Assembly (NCBI GenBank): GCA_013388755.1
Contig: JACAEQ010000100.1
Location: forward strand, 1-64,000
Source of the DNA: Chloroflexota bacterium
GTDB taxonomy: Bacteria > Chloroflexota > Chloroflexia > Chloroflexales > Roseiflexaceae
Direction: 5' to 3'
Length of the DNA stretch: 64,000 bases
Position 1 is the stretch's first letter; each line of letters opens with the position of its first letter. The position numbers were made by a program, and so were the translations under genes. The notes beneath the pieces were generated by a model. The model was not told the origin of the DNA. It searched no databases and worked only from the letters and a program-made list of their open reading frames with translations. Positions 28,906-38,510 of the stretch are shown one piece after another.

Positions 28906-31900
28906 TCAGCGTATGACAATCGGCAACCAGAGCCATGGGCGCACCACGCCGCGGGTGACGCGCACCCGATCCTGTGCGAACGCGCCGCCGATGTTATTGC
29001 CGTTGCGATCCTTCAGTTCGATAAAGACTTCCTCGACCGCACCGCCTGTCAGGAACCGGTTGACCGTCACCTCAACCTTGACCGTTACCGTGGCATCGCG
29101 GGCGATCGGGAACGTTCCCTTGCGCGGATCCTGCGGATCAGGCGTGATCACGCCGCCGCTCAGCAACGAGAAGCGCACCGTGCTGCCAAGGTTTGGCGTA
29201 CCGACAATCTGGAAGATATCGTCGCCGGTGCCATTGTTGGTAATCTCGTGGACAAAGATCACCGTTTCTTCGGCGGCTCCCTGTTTCTCGCTGCCTGGCG
29301 GCCTGATCTGCGCCCGCGAGATCTGCCCCACTACCGTCGTGACCCTGGCGGTTCGCACCTGCGTCGCATCAACCGGGCTCGTGGGTGTCATGGTGACGGT
29401 CGTACCGACCGCGGTGCCGGCAATCGGCGCCACACCTTCGGGCGGCACCCGCACATTAAGCTGGAAGCCCCGCGTCTCACCGGCGGGGATGACGAGGCTA
29501 CTGGTCGAGAGCGTCGCCTGCCAGTTCACACCGACCACCGGATCATCGAAGGCGTGTGCCAGGTTAACTGTCGCTGGCACATTGCCGGTATTGCGAACCT
29601 GGAAGGCGTAAGGCACCGTCACACCCGGATCGCCACGCCCCTGCGCCGTCGCCGGCGTCAGCTCCAGAACGATCTTCGCATTCAGGGTCGTCTGGTTGAC
29701 CAGCGAAGCAGTCGCGGTGTAGGTATTGCCGCCGCTGTTGACAATCGCATCAGCGCGCACCGTCATCAGATCGGTTCCAGGCGCTGCCTCTGGAATACCG
29801 CCGGTCGGCGCCCGGAGCGTGATCGTCACCGGGCGGGACGCGCCGGGGGCCAGTGAGAAGGAGCCGGACGGCTGAATGCCGATTGGCGGCGAGAGCCGCT
29901 CCCAGCCGCGCGATGTCGTGACCGTCAACTGCACGTTTGCCAGTTCCATGTTGCCATTGTTGACCAGTGTATGCGTGTAGGTGATCGGGTCGCCAGGATT
30001 CACGGTTCGTGCCTGCGGTGCACTGACCGTCAATGATGGGCGCGGCGTGAAGATCGCGAAACGCGACGTGTTACTCACCGGGTCAGTGGCAGTCAGTGTC
30101 AACTGGCGCGGAATGCTGCCGACATTGAACGAAAACGTGCCATCAGGATTGACATTCACCTGGCCGATGCCCTCCAATCCCTGACCGTCTCGCGTCGTCT
30201 GATCGGGTCGGAAGATCTGGACGAGGCAGCGCGTTGCTCCTGCAGGTACGCACCCACCCGGCGCGTTCGCCGTGTTCACCTGGCCGGTGAGGACGCCGGC
30301 AACGCTGATGCGCAGCGACGACTCGACCGGCGGGTCAATATCATTGTTCGGGTTGCCTGCCGCGCCACCCGGCACGGTTTCGGGGTTGAGCACAATGCCG
30401 CGCCCGAGGAAGGTTTCGTTCACCGGGAAGGGGCCGGTCTGCGGGATACCGTTCCCACTGATGCTATTGTTCACAATCCGCGTCTGTTGCGGGTAGGGCG
30501 GAGCGCCCGGCGAGCCGACCGGCGCACCGACCAGGACGCCCAGCGCGTTGTTGATAATGGTATTGTCGCGAATCAACGTCAACGTCGCCGAACCGCGCAC
30601 ATGGATGCCGGCGCCGAGATTGGATTCGATATTGTTGCCACCGTCAATGGCGGTACGCTGCGCATCAAGCACCGAGACGCCAATGCCAGAGCCAGTCGCG
30701 CCGAGGCCGGTGGCGCCGCTGGTCAGGATGTTGTTGCCCTGCAGCAGTGTGCGGTCGGTGCCGGAGCCACTTACCTCGATACCAACCGTATTCGAGATCA
30801 GCGTATTGCTCTGGAGCGACACGCGCACACTGCCAGCGGCGACCGCGATTCCCGGGCCATTGCTCCGGCGGATCTCATTGCCGGTCACCACGACGCGATC
30901 GGCGCTCTCGACGGCGATACCGCCGCCATTCCGATTAGCGTCAATCCCATTGCCGGCAATAGTTGTCGTATTCGTGCCGCCGGCGACGCGCAGCGCATAC
31001 CCCGCCTGGCTGAAGGCGTTGCGATTGAACTGATTGTTTGCGACGACGATATTGCGCACCGGCACCGCGCCGGCAACCAGCGCCAGATCGATACCGGCAG
31101 CGGCATTACCGGTCACCGTGGTATTCGGCCCGAGAGCCAGCCCATCCATCGCACCGCTACCGGCAATGCCACGCAACGAGTTGCTGATCACCTGGGTGCT
31201 CACGATCTGCGTATTGACCAGCGGGCCGGTCAGTGATATACCGTCCTGCTGATTCTGCTGCAACGTCAGGCTGGAGAGCGTTGTTGTGACGCCATCGGTA
31301 AAGCGAATACCGTGTTCACGGTTCGTGTTGAACGTTGAGCCAGAAATCGTCGTCAGGCGCGCGCCGGTAATGCGCGCCCCATCACCGGTGCCGCTGACGC
31401 CATTCCCACTGGCCGTGACGGCGCTGATCGTGGTCGTGACCACCGTTGTGAGTTGCAGACCATTCTGGCCGTTATTACTCAGGGTAAGATTTTCGAATGC
31501 CAGCAGCGTGCCATTGGCGACACGCACACCATTCTGGCCGTTATTGCCGATCACGGAGGGGCCGCCGGAGCCGGCAACGCGGAGATTACCGGTTGTAGCG
31601 GCGTAGACGCCATCGAGGGCATTGTAGCGAATCGTATTGCCGGCCACCGTGGTCGTAAGCGTATCGGTGCCGGTAATTGCCACGCCATAGCTCAGGTTGT
31701 AACCAATCAGGTTGGGCGCCGCGCCGCCGATCGTCGTGTTCCAGGTGTAATTACCGATCACGATGCCGGAGCGCGCGTTGGGGAAGCCGGAAGCCGGCGT
31801 TGCAAACGAACCGGTGGTGCTGGTGCCGACATAATTGCCGGCGATGGTGTTATTCACCGTCCGCTCAGCCGCCGACTGGCCGCTGATGAAGATGCCGTCG

Positions 31901-33201
31901 CCGGCGTTCCCGGAGATAACATTCCGCTCGCCGGGATTCGCACCGCCGATGGTGACGCCGGCGACCCCCTCGCCGATGACGATACCGCCGCCAGTGTTGT
32001 TGGTGGCAGCGAGCGAATTACCTTCCCGATTCAGACCAACCCAGTTATTGACGATGGACGTACCGGTGGTTGTGGGGCCGCGGAGGCGGATCCCGGGGCC
32101 GGTATTGCCGGCGATAAAGTTACGATACGGGCTGCTGGCCGAGGCATCCGCCAGGCCGATCCGGTTGTTCGCCGCAGCATTGAGGAAGTCGCGCACCTCA
32201 ATACCACCTCGCGCATTGGGGAGACTGGCGAGCGGCCTGCCTGAACCATCTATGCCAATGCCAATAATGTTGCCGGCAACCCGATTGTTGCTACCGCCAT
32301 CAATCAACACGCCATATTCACGATTACCGGAAATGAAGTTGATATATGCATTCGACTGCCCGTCGGCCGGGCCGATGATATTCGAGTTGCCCAGATACAC
32401 CAGAACGCCCGAACCATTGTTTCGAATGGCACTCGTTCCGCCAAAGTTCGTGCCGATATAGTTGCCGCGGATAAAATTGCCATTACCCTGGATCACAATG
32501 CCGTCGAGGTCATTACCGGAAATGATATTCGTCTCGCTGGCAGTCTCCAGACGCCCACCGATCACATTCTCATTTGCAGCGCCCTGGATCCAGATCCCCG
32601 CAAAGCCATTCCCCCCCGGCGTAATGCCATCGGCATCCACTCCGATAAACGTCCCCCGAACAGTGTTGCGGCTTCCTGCAATGGCAATACCGACGCCTGC
32701 GAGGCCGCCGCTGTCGAAATTGATGATTGCAACATCGAGCACACTACTGTCGTTACCATTGATCGTCAGGCCGTTACGCCCTGCGGCAAGCGATCCGTCT
32801 ATCACAATCTCCGGACCAATCGGATTGGAACCCTGCGCCGCCTGTGTTGAACCATCAATCGTCACACCGCTGCCAAGCGGAGGTAATGGAACAGCGCCAG
32901 GCCGGATGACCCATGAACGCCCGACGAAGAAGGGCGCACCACTTCCCGGACGGTAGCCGGGATCGGTTGTCGGGATCGCAAACACAATCGTACCGCCGTT
33001 CGCAGCGTTGGCGGCGTTGATCGCCTGGCGCAGCGTACAATCGGCGCCACACGTGCTGCCGGCAGTGTCAGCCGTGGAGGTAACCACAAAGGTTCCGGCG
33101 GCCTGAGCGACCGGGGCATACGATGCAGGAGCAAGGAGCAGCGGCGTGGCGACAAACAACACAACCCAGAGGAGGGAAAGCGAGGAGGGGAAACGTGACA
33201 T
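28906..33201 (-). CDS. Large secreted protein: CSLREA, beta-helix, three Ig-like domains
   Basis: A 1431-residue relative of the neighbouring giant. It has a clear Sec signal peptide (hydrophobic core LWVVLFVATPLLLA, cleavage likely after AQA). The CSLREA segment is TFVVTSTADTAG, CGADCTLRQAINAANA. A long right-handed beta-helix runs to about 1045, with recurring motifs such as GNYIGT, VISGNAGDGIFISG and NTI-GNNGQNG. Three Ig-like repeats of ~120 residues follow (ITYTHTLVNNGNM, VPYAFQVRNTGN, VIFVHEITNNGTG). The C-terminus is LWLPIVIR, like that of its neighbour. ATG 33201 has AGGAGC upstream. It is probably a surface or matrix protein; the ligand is unknown. Confidence 0.9.
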   Translation of the reverse strand: MSRFPSSLSLLWVVLFVATPLLLAPASYAPVAQAAGTFVVTSTADTAGSTCGADCTLRQAINAANAANGGTIVFAIPTTDPGYRPGSGAPFFVGRSWVIRPGAVPLPPLGSGVTIDGSTQAAQGSNPIGPEIVIDGSLAAGRNGLTINGNDSSVLDVAIINFDSGGLAGVGIAIAGSRNTVRGTFIGVDADGITPGGNGFAGIWIQGAANENVIGGRLETASETNIISGNDLDGIVIQGNGNFIRGNYIGTNFGGTSAIRNNGSGVLVYLGNSNIIGPADGQSNAYINFISGNREYGVLIDGGSNNRVAGNIIGIGIDGSGRPLASLPNARGGIEVRDFLNAAANNRIGLADASASSPYRNFIAGNTGPGIRLRGPTTTGTSIVNNWVGLNREGNSLAATNNTGGGIVIGEGVAGVTIGGANPGERNVISGNAGDGIFISGQSAAERTVNNTIAGNYVGTSTTGSFATPASGFPNARSGIVIGNYTWNTTIGGAAPNLIGYNLSYGVAITGTDTLTTTVAGNTIRYNALDGVYAATTGNLRVAGSGGPSVIGNNGQNGVRVANGTLLAFENLTLSNNGQNGLQLTTVVTTTISAVTASGNGVSGTGDGARITGARLTTISGSTFNTNREHGIRFTDGVTTTLSSLTLQQNQQDGISLTGPLVNTQIVSTQVISNSLRGIAGSGAMDGLALGPNTTVTGNAAAGIDLALVAGAVPVRNIVVANNQFNRNAFSQAGYALRVAGGTNTTTIAGNGIDANRNGGGIAVESADRVVVTGNEIRRSNGPGIAVAAGSVRVSLQSNTLISNTVGIEVSGSGTDRTLLQGNNILTSGATGLGATGSGIGVSVLDAQRTAIDGGNNIESNLGAGIHVRGSATLTLIRDNTIINNALGVLVGAPVGSPGAPPYPQQTRIVNNSISGNGIPQTGPFPVNETFLGRGIVLNPETVPGGAAGNPNNDIDPPVESSLRISVAGVLTGQVNTANAPGGCVPAGATRCLVQIFRPDQTTRDGQGLEGIGQVNVNPDGTFSFNVGSIPRQLTLTATDPVSNTSRFAIFTPRPSLTVSAPQARTVNPGDPITYTHTLVNNGNMELANVQLTVTTSRGWERLSPPIGIQPSGSFSLAPGASRPVTITLRAPTGGIPEAAPGTDLMTVRADAIVNSGGNTYTATASLVNQTTLNAKIVLELTPATAQGRGDPGVTVPYAFQVRNTGNVPATVNLAHAFDDPVVGVNWQATLSTSSLVIPAGETRGFQLNVRVPPEGVAPIAGTAVGTTVTMTPTSPVDATQVRTARVTTVVGQISRAQIRPPGSEKQGAAEETVIFVHEITNNGTGDDIFQIVGTPNLGSTVRFSLLSGGVITPDPQDPRKGTFPIARDATVTVKVEVTVNRFLTGGAVEEVFIELKDRNGNNIGGAFAQDRVRVTRGVVRPWLWLPIVIR

Positions 33202-33501
33202 CGAATGCTCCTATCACGGCAAAGGACGGCCATGTTTCACTTGCCATGTGTCAAGACTAATATAGCACATGGCGCAAGAGGGGATGGATAGGATGTTAGT
33301 ACCGATCTTTTACATCTCACGTTCCACGTTCCACCTTCCCCGTTCCCCGCTCCGCCACGAATCTAACACTCCTCTAACGTCGCGCATATAGCGGATTAGC
33401 GTGAAACAGGTACACTAGCAACAGCGTAAGTTGCGGTGGACGCGGGGCATGCCATGCCGCACGACGTCGCACTTCTCTACAGAATAGAAAGCGAGCCTGA
33501 T
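33202..33501. other. 300-base intergenic region upstream of dnaK
   Basis: Holds an inverted repeat at 33240-33278 (CTTGCCATGTG with CACATGGCGCAAG) and a run of five degenerate heptamers at 33318-33352. A TACACT near 33411 could be the dnaK -10 box, but no good -35 accompanies it. No CIRCE (HrcA) element or consensus HAIR (HspR) site was found. Confidence 0.5.
33318..33352. repeat. Five degenerate heptanucleotide direct repeats
   Basis: CACGTTC, CACGTTC, CACCTTC, CCCGTTC and CCCGCTC lie head to tail, giving a pyrimidine-rich tract on the plus strand about 150 bases before dnaK. Confidence 0.6.
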
Positions 33502-35376
33502 ATGCCGAAGATTGTAGGCATTGACCTGGGAACCACCAACTCGGTCGTCGCCGTCATGGAAGCCGGCGACGCGGTTGTTATTCCAAATGCGGAAGGGAAC
33601 CGCACGACACCATCGGTTGTCGCGTTTACCAAGAATGGCGAGCGCCTGGTCGGGCAGACGGCCAAGCGCCAGGCGACAATCAACCCTGAAAACACGTTTT
33701 ACTCGATCAAGCGGTTCATCGGGCGCAACTACGACGAGACCGGCATCGAGCGCGAGATGGTGCCTTTCAAGGTGATCCGGGGGAGTCGCAGCGACGTACG
33801 CGTACACTCACCGGTGACCGGCAAGGAATATGCGCCGCAGGAAATCTCGGCCATGGTCCTGCAGAAACTGAAGACCGACGCCGAGGCCTATCTGGGCGAG
33901 CCGGTGACCCAGGCGGTGATTACCGTTCCGGCCTATTTCAATGACAGCCAGCGCCAGGCGACCAAAGACGCCGGCAAGATCGCCGGCCTGGAAGTGCTGC
34001 GTATCATCAACGAGCCGACGGCGGCCGCACTGGCATATGGCCTCGACAAGAAGAAGGACGAGACGATCCTGGTCTTTGACCTTGGCGGCGGCACCTTCGA
34101 CGTGTCGGTGCTGGAGGTCGGCGACGGCGTGGTGGAAGTGAAAGCCACCAACGGCGATACCCACCTCGGCGGCGACGACTACGACCAGCGGATCGTCAAC
34201 TGGCTGATTGACGAGTTCCGCAAGGATCAGGGCATCGACCTCGGCAAGGATCGCCAGGCGTTGCAGCGCCTGAAGGAGGCGGCGGAGAAGGCCAAGATCG
34301 AACTCTCCAGTATGTCGGAGACGGAGATTAACCTGCCGTTCATCACGGCTGATGCCAGCGGGCCGAAGCATTTGCAGATCCGGCTGACGCGCTCGCGCTT
34401 CGAGCAACTCACCGCCGAACTGACCGAGCGCCTGAAAGGGCCGTTCTTCCAGGCCCTGAAGGATGCCGGGCTGAAGCCAACCGATCTGGATGAAGTTGTA
34501 CTGGTTGGTGGCTCGACGCGTATGCCGGTGGTGATCGAGACGGTACGCAAGCTGACCGGCAAGGAGCCAAACCGCAGTGTCAACCCTGATGAGGTCGTGG
34601 CCGTCGGCGCGGCGATTCAAGCCGGTGTGCTCGGTGGCGAGGTCAAGGACGTGGTGCTACTCGACGTGACGCCGCTGTCGCTGGGTGTCGAGACGCTGGG
34701 TGGCATTATGACGCGCCTGATCGAGCGCAATACCACCATCCCGACGCGCAAGAGCGAGATCTTCTCGACCGCTGCCGATGGTCAGACGGCGGTGGATGTG
34801 CATGTCTTGCAGGGTGAGCGCGATCTGGCGTCCGACAACATGACGCTGGGGCGCTTCCGCCTGGAAGGCATCCCACCGGCACCGCGCGGCGTGCCGCAGA
34901 TCGAGGTGACCTTCGACATTGATGCCAACGGCATCCTCAACGTGTCGGCCAAAGATAAGGCGACCGGCAAGGAGCAGCGGATCACGATCACTGCCAGCAC
35001 CAACCTGTCGAAAGACGACGTCGAGCGCATGGTGCGCGATGCCGAAGCGCATGCCGCTGAGGATAAGCGCCGCCGCGAGGTGATCGAGCTGAAGAACCAG
35101 TCGGATAGCCTGGCATACCAGAGCGAGAAATCGCTGAACGAACTGGGTGATAAGGTTGATCCTGCGCTCAAGAGCCGGATCGAAGGCCTGATCAAGGATC
35201 TGAGTGAGGCGATCAGCCAGGAGAATGAAGGTCGCATGCGATCGCTCTCGACGGAATTGCAGCAGGCGATGTATCAGGTGTCGCAGAGCGCCTACAGCAG
35301 CACCGATGGGAACGGGGCCGGGCCGGGCAAAGGCAAGGAAGAGGGAGTGGTCGAGGGCGAATATACGGTTGATTAG
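33502..35376 (+). CDS. dnaK: Molecular chaperone DnaK (Hsp70)
   Basis: An ATP-driven chaperone. From ATG 33502 it has 624 residues. Hallmarks are [17 protein letters not shown] at the start, [57 protein letters not shown], and the substrate-binding domain from [22 protein letters not shown] glycine-rich tail ends [11 protein letters not shown]. The 22-residue extension from 33436 lacks homology and is rejected. grpE, dnaJ and hrcA are not adjacent, so this copy stands apart from the usual operon and may be one of several. Confidence 0.98.
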   Translation: MPKIVGIDLGTTNSVVAVMEAGDAVVIPNAEGNRTTPSVVAFTKNGERLVGQTAKRQATINPENTFYSIKRFIGRNYDETGIEREMVPFKVIRGSRSDVRVHSPVTGKEYAPQEISAMVLQKLKTDAEAYLGEPVTQAVITVPAYFNDSQRQATKDAGKIAGLEVLRIINEPTAAALAYGLDKKKDETILVFDLGGGTFDVSVLEVGDGVVEVKATNGDTHLGGDDYDQRIVNWLIDEFRKDQGIDLGKDRQALQRLKEAAEKAKIELSSMSETEINLPFITADASGPKHLQIRLTRSRFEQLTAELTERLKGPFFQALKDAGLKPTDLDEVVLVGGSTRMPVVIETVRKLTGKEPNRSVNPDEVVAVGAAIQAGVLGGEVKDVVLLDVTPLSLGVETLGGIMTRLIERNTTIPTRKSEIFSTAADGQTAVDVHVLQGERDLASDNMTLGRFRLEGIPPAPRGVPQIEVTFDIDANGILNVSAKDKATGKEQRITITASTNLSKDDVERMVRDAEAHAAEDKRRREVIELKNQSDSLAYQSEKSLNELGDKVDPALKSRIEGLIKDLSEAISQENEGRMRSLSTELQQAMYQVSQSAYSSTDGNGAGPGKGKEEGVVEGEYTVD

Positions 35377-35384
35377 TGATGTAT

Positions 35385-35411
35385 GGCGCGGCGCGATCGA
35401 TCGCGTGCGCC
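35385..35411. other. GC-rich dyad after dnaK
   Basis: GGCGC and CGCGATC pair with GATCGCG and GCGCC, forming a hairpin 8 bases after the dnaK stop. It lacks a U-run and so is a weak terminator candidate or an RNA end stabiliser between dnaK and the CvpA-like gene. Confidence 0.4.
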
Positions 35412-35503
35412 GTGCCGTTGCCGTCACGGTGAAATCGCAGGGCGAGGGCCGGGGCATGCGCCGCAGCGCACGCTTCGGCCCTGTGCCGTATAGCAGGCGG
35501 CAG

Positions 35504-35974
35504 ATGGACATCGTTGATCTGGGGATTGGTATGGCGCTGATCCTGGCCGGCGCACTGGGGTTGTACTGGGGCGTCTTGCGCCAGATGGTTGCGCTGGCGG
35601 GCCTGGCGGCCGGTCTGGCAGTCGCCGGGCGGTATGGCTCAGCGGCAGGTGACGCGCTTGGTTCATTCGTGAACGATCCGGCAGTTGCCGGCGCCGGTGG
35701 GACACTGGCGATGCTGGCGGCAGTCAGTGGCACGGCCAGCCTGCTGGCGTCACTGGTACACCTGTATGCCGGCCTGTTGTTCCTCGGGCGCCTCGATCAC
35801 GGGCTGGGCGCCGTGCTCGGTGTACTCTATGCCGCCCTGCTGATCGCGGCGCTGACGCTGGTGGGTACGGCATACCCGTCGGCATTGTGGGATCCGATTG
35901 TCGACCGATCGACGTTCGCGCCGCTCCTGGTAGAGCTATTCGGGCCAGTTGTCGCACTCCTGTTGCGCATATAG
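35504..35974 (+). CDS. CvpA-family membrane protein
   Basis: A 156-residue protein with four hydrophobic helices. The first helix and loop, MDIVDLGIGMALILAGALGLYWGVLRQ, and LFLGRLDHGLGAVLGVLYAALL near the end, fit the CvpA family (colicin V production; linked to envelope maintenance in E. coli). The ATG at 35504 is chosen because the family starts right at the first helix. An in-frame ATG at 35456 would add 16 basic residues. It lies 127 bases after dnaK. Its role here is unknown. Confidence 0.8.
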   Translation: MDIVDLGIGMALILAGALGLYWGVLRQMVALAGLAAGLAVAGRYGSAAGDALGSFVNDPAVAGAGGTLAMLAAVSGTASLLASLVHLYAGLLFLGRLDHGLGAVLGVLYAALLIAALTLVGTAYPSALWDPIVDRSTFAPLLVELFGPVVALLLRI

Positions 35975-36014
35975 CCTTTGACCCGGGTGTGAACACGTAC
36001 CCTTCAGGATTCTG

Positions 36015-36043
36015 TTGCGAGCATGCGCCGCTTCTGGTAGAAT
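36015..36043 (+). promoter_or_regulatory. Promoter of rsfS
   Basis: TTGCGA at 36015-36020 and TAGAAT at 36038-36043, 17-base spacer, about 65 bases before the rsfS start. It implies transcription separate from the CvpA-like gene. Confidence 0.6.
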
Positions 36044-36108
36044 CGTAGAGGGAATCATGGTGATGCGGAAGTTGCGGTGTATGTGACTTGCGCCCATGTC
36101 TGAGTGGG

Positions 36109-36486
36109 ATGAAGGAGGATGCTCTGATCCAGGACCAGGCCGTCGAGGCGACAGATATCGCTCGGCGAGCGGTGGCGCTCGCCGAAGACAAGCAGGCCAG
36201 CGACATCGTGCTGCTGGATCTGCGCAAACTTAACACGATCGCAGACTATTTCGTCATTTGTTCCGGCGCAAGCGAGCGCCAGCTAAAAGCAATCATCGAA
36301 GCGATTGACGAAGGGCTGAGCCGCGAGTATGACCGGCAGGCGCGGTTTGAGGGCACGCCCGATACCGGCTGGGTGCTGCTCGACTATGGCGATCTTGTCG
36401 TGCACGTGTTCTCAATTGAACTGCGCGACCGTTACCGGCTCGAACGGCTATGGAACAAAGCAACCCCGATTGTTGTGGTGCAATAA
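36109..36486 (+). CDS. rsfS: Ribosomal silencing factor RsfS
   Basis: RsfS binds ribosomal protein L14 and blocks subunit joining in starvation. It has 125 residues from ATG 36109. Family blocks are LAEDKQASDIVLLDLRKL, IADYFVICSGASERQLKAI and the end GWVLLDYGDLVVHVFS. The start is uncertain: a TTG at 36088 is in frame, and a perfect AAGGAGG at 36112-36118 lies just inside the gene, before a CTG at 36124. The small membrane gene follows 9 bases after the stop. Confidence 0.95.
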   Translation: MKEDALIQDQAVEATDIARRAVALAEDKQASDIVLLDLRKLNTIADYFVICSGASERQLKAIIEAIDEGLSREYDRQARFEGTPDTGWVLLDYGDLVVHVFSIELRDRYRLERLWNKATPIVVVQ

Positions 36487-36495
36487 GGATCAATC

Positions 36496-36687
36496 ATGAA
36501 CAACAACGCACGTACTCGTTATGTTGTGTTTGGTCTTGGCGCAGCCGTCGGTAGCGCCATTGGTCTGGTGCTTGGATCGCTGCTGACCTACTGGCTCGGC
36601 GAAGGGACGGTGCGGATGATTCAGCGCGCGGTTCGCCGGCTCGCCGGTGGTGACGACCGGCCCAATTTTGAAATGCTGTTGCAGTAG
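36496..36687 (+). CDS. Small membrane protein, unknown
   Basis: A 63-residue protein with one glycine-rich transmembrane helix (about 9-33, VVFGLGAAVGSAIGLVLGSLL) and a basic cytoplasmic tail (MIQRAVRRLAGG). TAAGGATCAATC precedes the ATG, so it is probably translated with rsfS from the same message. It has YtxH-like character but is not assigned to a family. Confidence 0.7.
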   Translation: MNNNARTRYVVFGLGAAVGSAIGLVLGSLLTYWLGEGTVRMIQRAVRRLAGGDDRPNFEMLLQ

Positions 36688-36828
36688 TACCGACGCGCGG
36701 CGATCCGGCGCGGGTCATAGCCTGGAATGCGTGGCACCGCGCCAGTACCAACGTACGCTCCCCAGGATTGATCCTTCGGGCGCATCGGCGCGGTGCAGGA
36801 TCTCGCTATTGCCCAGAGCATCGCGCGT

Positions 36829-38424
36829 ATGCACCCATCAGTTACCGCCCCTCTGCCAGTCGCTTCTCAAACCCCTCGGCGCTGGCGTACCTTGCGCTTC
36901 TGGTTCCTGGGCCTGCTTGCAGCACAATATGCGCTCTTTCAGGTGCTTACTGGCGTCCAGTACTGGGATAGCCCGCGTAATCTGCACTGGGGAATCGTCG
37001 TCCAGGAGACGCCGCGTTTTCTGCTGGATACCGAAGATCCCTACGACCGGGTCAATGGATTCGCGCCGGATCCGGCAGGGCTGGCGCCGGCAGGGCTGGC
37101 GCATGGTCGCAGCGCACCGCTCCATCCCTGGTGGGGGCCGCTCTACCTGCTGCTGTTCGGTACCGTGTGGCGCCTCACAGGTTCGTATGCGCTGCTCCAG
37201 TTGATCGTTCCGCTGGCGGCAGGTACGGTCGTCCTCCTGACCTACACGTTCGGGGTGCGCCACTTCGGGCGAGATGGCGGGATGCTGGCCGCGGTTCTGC
37301 TGGCGCTCTTTCCGCTGTTTCGCGAGCACGGCCCGCTCTCATTCGTGGAGCCGCTTTCGGCGCTGATCCTGTTTGCTGCGCTCAACGCCTTCCTGGAGCG
37401 GCGCGCCTGGCTTGCCGCTCTCCTGGGATCGCTGGCAATGTATGGCAAGATTGACCTGATCTTTCTCTATCTTGGCACGGGAGGGGTGACCTGGCTGCTC
37501 AGCCTGCGCAGTGACCGCCCGCTCGCGCTGCGGTATGCGTTGATCGGGCTTGCCATCCCGGCGCTTTGCCTGTTGCCCTGGCTGGTGCTGGTGTACGGCG
37601 TTGTGGGACGGCCAATGACGGTCGGCGGCGGTGCACGCTGGGAGGTGTTCCTGGCCCTCGCGCCGCACATGCTGGAACAGTTGTTTATGCTGCCGCTTGC
37701 GCTGACAACGCCGGCGGCGGCCTTGCTGCTCGTGCCGGCAGGCCTTGCGTTGTGGCATCGCGCAGCAGGCGCGCCCACGATCATGCTGGGCACCTGGCTG
37801 GCGCTCGGCGTTATTGTGCTGCTGGTCTACGCAGCAATGCCCGGAGCGAGCAATAACCCGCGGGTCTTCATTCCAACCCTGCCGGCGCTCTGTCTGCTGG
37901 CGGCCGCGGGGTTTGCACGGTCTGGCCGCCGATTGCGCACATACGCGCTGGCGGTGCTCCTGTCGCTCTTCGTGGTCGTGAATAGCGCCGGTATTTTCTA
38001 TCAGATATTGCAGGCGCGCGCCACAGGCGGCGCAATGCCGGCCTGGGAAGCGTTGCGGAACGCGCCACATGGCGTTGTGCTCACCGAATGGTACTGGCAT
38101 GCCGCGTTGTATGCGCGCCAGCCGGTCACATGGTTCGAACATGACCCGGCGTTCCAGCGCAACATCATGCACAGCGCGCCCAATTTCAAGCGCTACCTGG
38201 CAACCACGCCGATCCGCTACGTGGTGCTACCACGCGACCAGGATGCCGGCCTGCGGCGACTGCAATCACCGGAAGCGAAGCTGTACCGCGCGCTACCAGT
38301 TGGCCGGGAACTTGACTGGAGCACGGAGCCGGTGGTATCGGATGAGGTGCGCGCATTCCTGAACGCAACGTTTGCGCAGCAGGTGATCGGGGAGTATATC
38401 ATCTACACCGTTCGCCGGCCGTAA
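36829..38424 (+). CDS. Family 39 glycosyltransferase (ArnT/PMT-like) membrane protein
   Basis: A 531-residue polytopic protein with about 11 membrane helices. The aspartate in the first outer loop (QYWDSPRNLHWG) and the sequence WGPLYLLLFGTVWRLTG, LYTFGVRHFG fit the GT39/GT83 superfamily, which transfers a sugar from a polyprenyl-phosphate donor on the outer face of the membrane. The acceptor is unknown. A perfect 15-base tandem duplication at 37072-37101 gives a doubled PAGLA in the first large loop. The start is ATG 36829; an in-frame ATG 36 bases earlier is possible. Confidence 0.85.
   Translation: MHPSVTAPLPVASQTPRRWRTLRFWFLGLLAAQYALFQVLTGVQYWDSPRNLHWGIVVQETPRFLLDTEDPYDRVNGFAPDPAGLAPAGLAHGRSAPLHPWWGPLYLLLFGTVWRLTGSYALLQLIVPLAAGTVVLLTYTFGVRHFGRDGGMLAAVLLALFPLFREHGPLSFVEPLSALILFAALNAFLERRAWLAALLGSLAMYGKIDLIFLYLGTGGVTWLLSLRSDRPLALRYALIGLAIPALCLLPWLVLVYGVVGRPMTVGGGARWEVFLALAPHMLEQLFMLPLALTTPAAALLLVPAGLALWHRAAGAPTIMLGTWLALGVIVLLVYAAMPGASNNPRVFIPTLPALCLLAAAGFARSGRRLRTYALAVLLSLFVVVNSAGIFYQILQARATGGAMPAWEALRNAPHGVVLTEWYWHAALYARQPVTWFEHDPAFQRNIMHSAPNFKRYLATTPIRYVVLPRDQDAGLRRLQSPEAKLYRALPVGRELDWSTEPVVSDEVRAFLNATFAQQVIGEYIIYTVRRP
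37072..37101 (+). repeat. Perfect 15-base tandem duplication inside GT39 gene
   Basis: CCGGCAGGGCTGGCG occurs twice head to tail, in frame, duplicating five residues (PAGLA). It is a likely site of slippage polymorphism. Confidence 0.85.
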
Positions 38425-38510
38425 CGGCGCACATACGGCGCGTGACACCAGGGGAACACCCGGAGTGATCTGGCTCAACGATCGTGAGGGCGAGTTTCCG
38501 CAAAGCTGTG

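Noticed and set aside
28906-33201. Antisense open frames opposite the beta-helix genes as possible genes
   Set aside because: They are fragmented, proline/alanine-rich and lie opposite repeat-coding DNA; no motifs or start signals were seen.
33240-33255. HAIR (HspR) site before dnaK
   Set aside because: CTTG and CAAG ends are there, but the inner bases do not match the consensus and it lies 250 bases from the start.
33361-33420. CIRCE element before dnaK
   Set aside because: CTAACACTC matches only seven of nine bases of the left half, and no GAGTGCTAA follows at the right distance.
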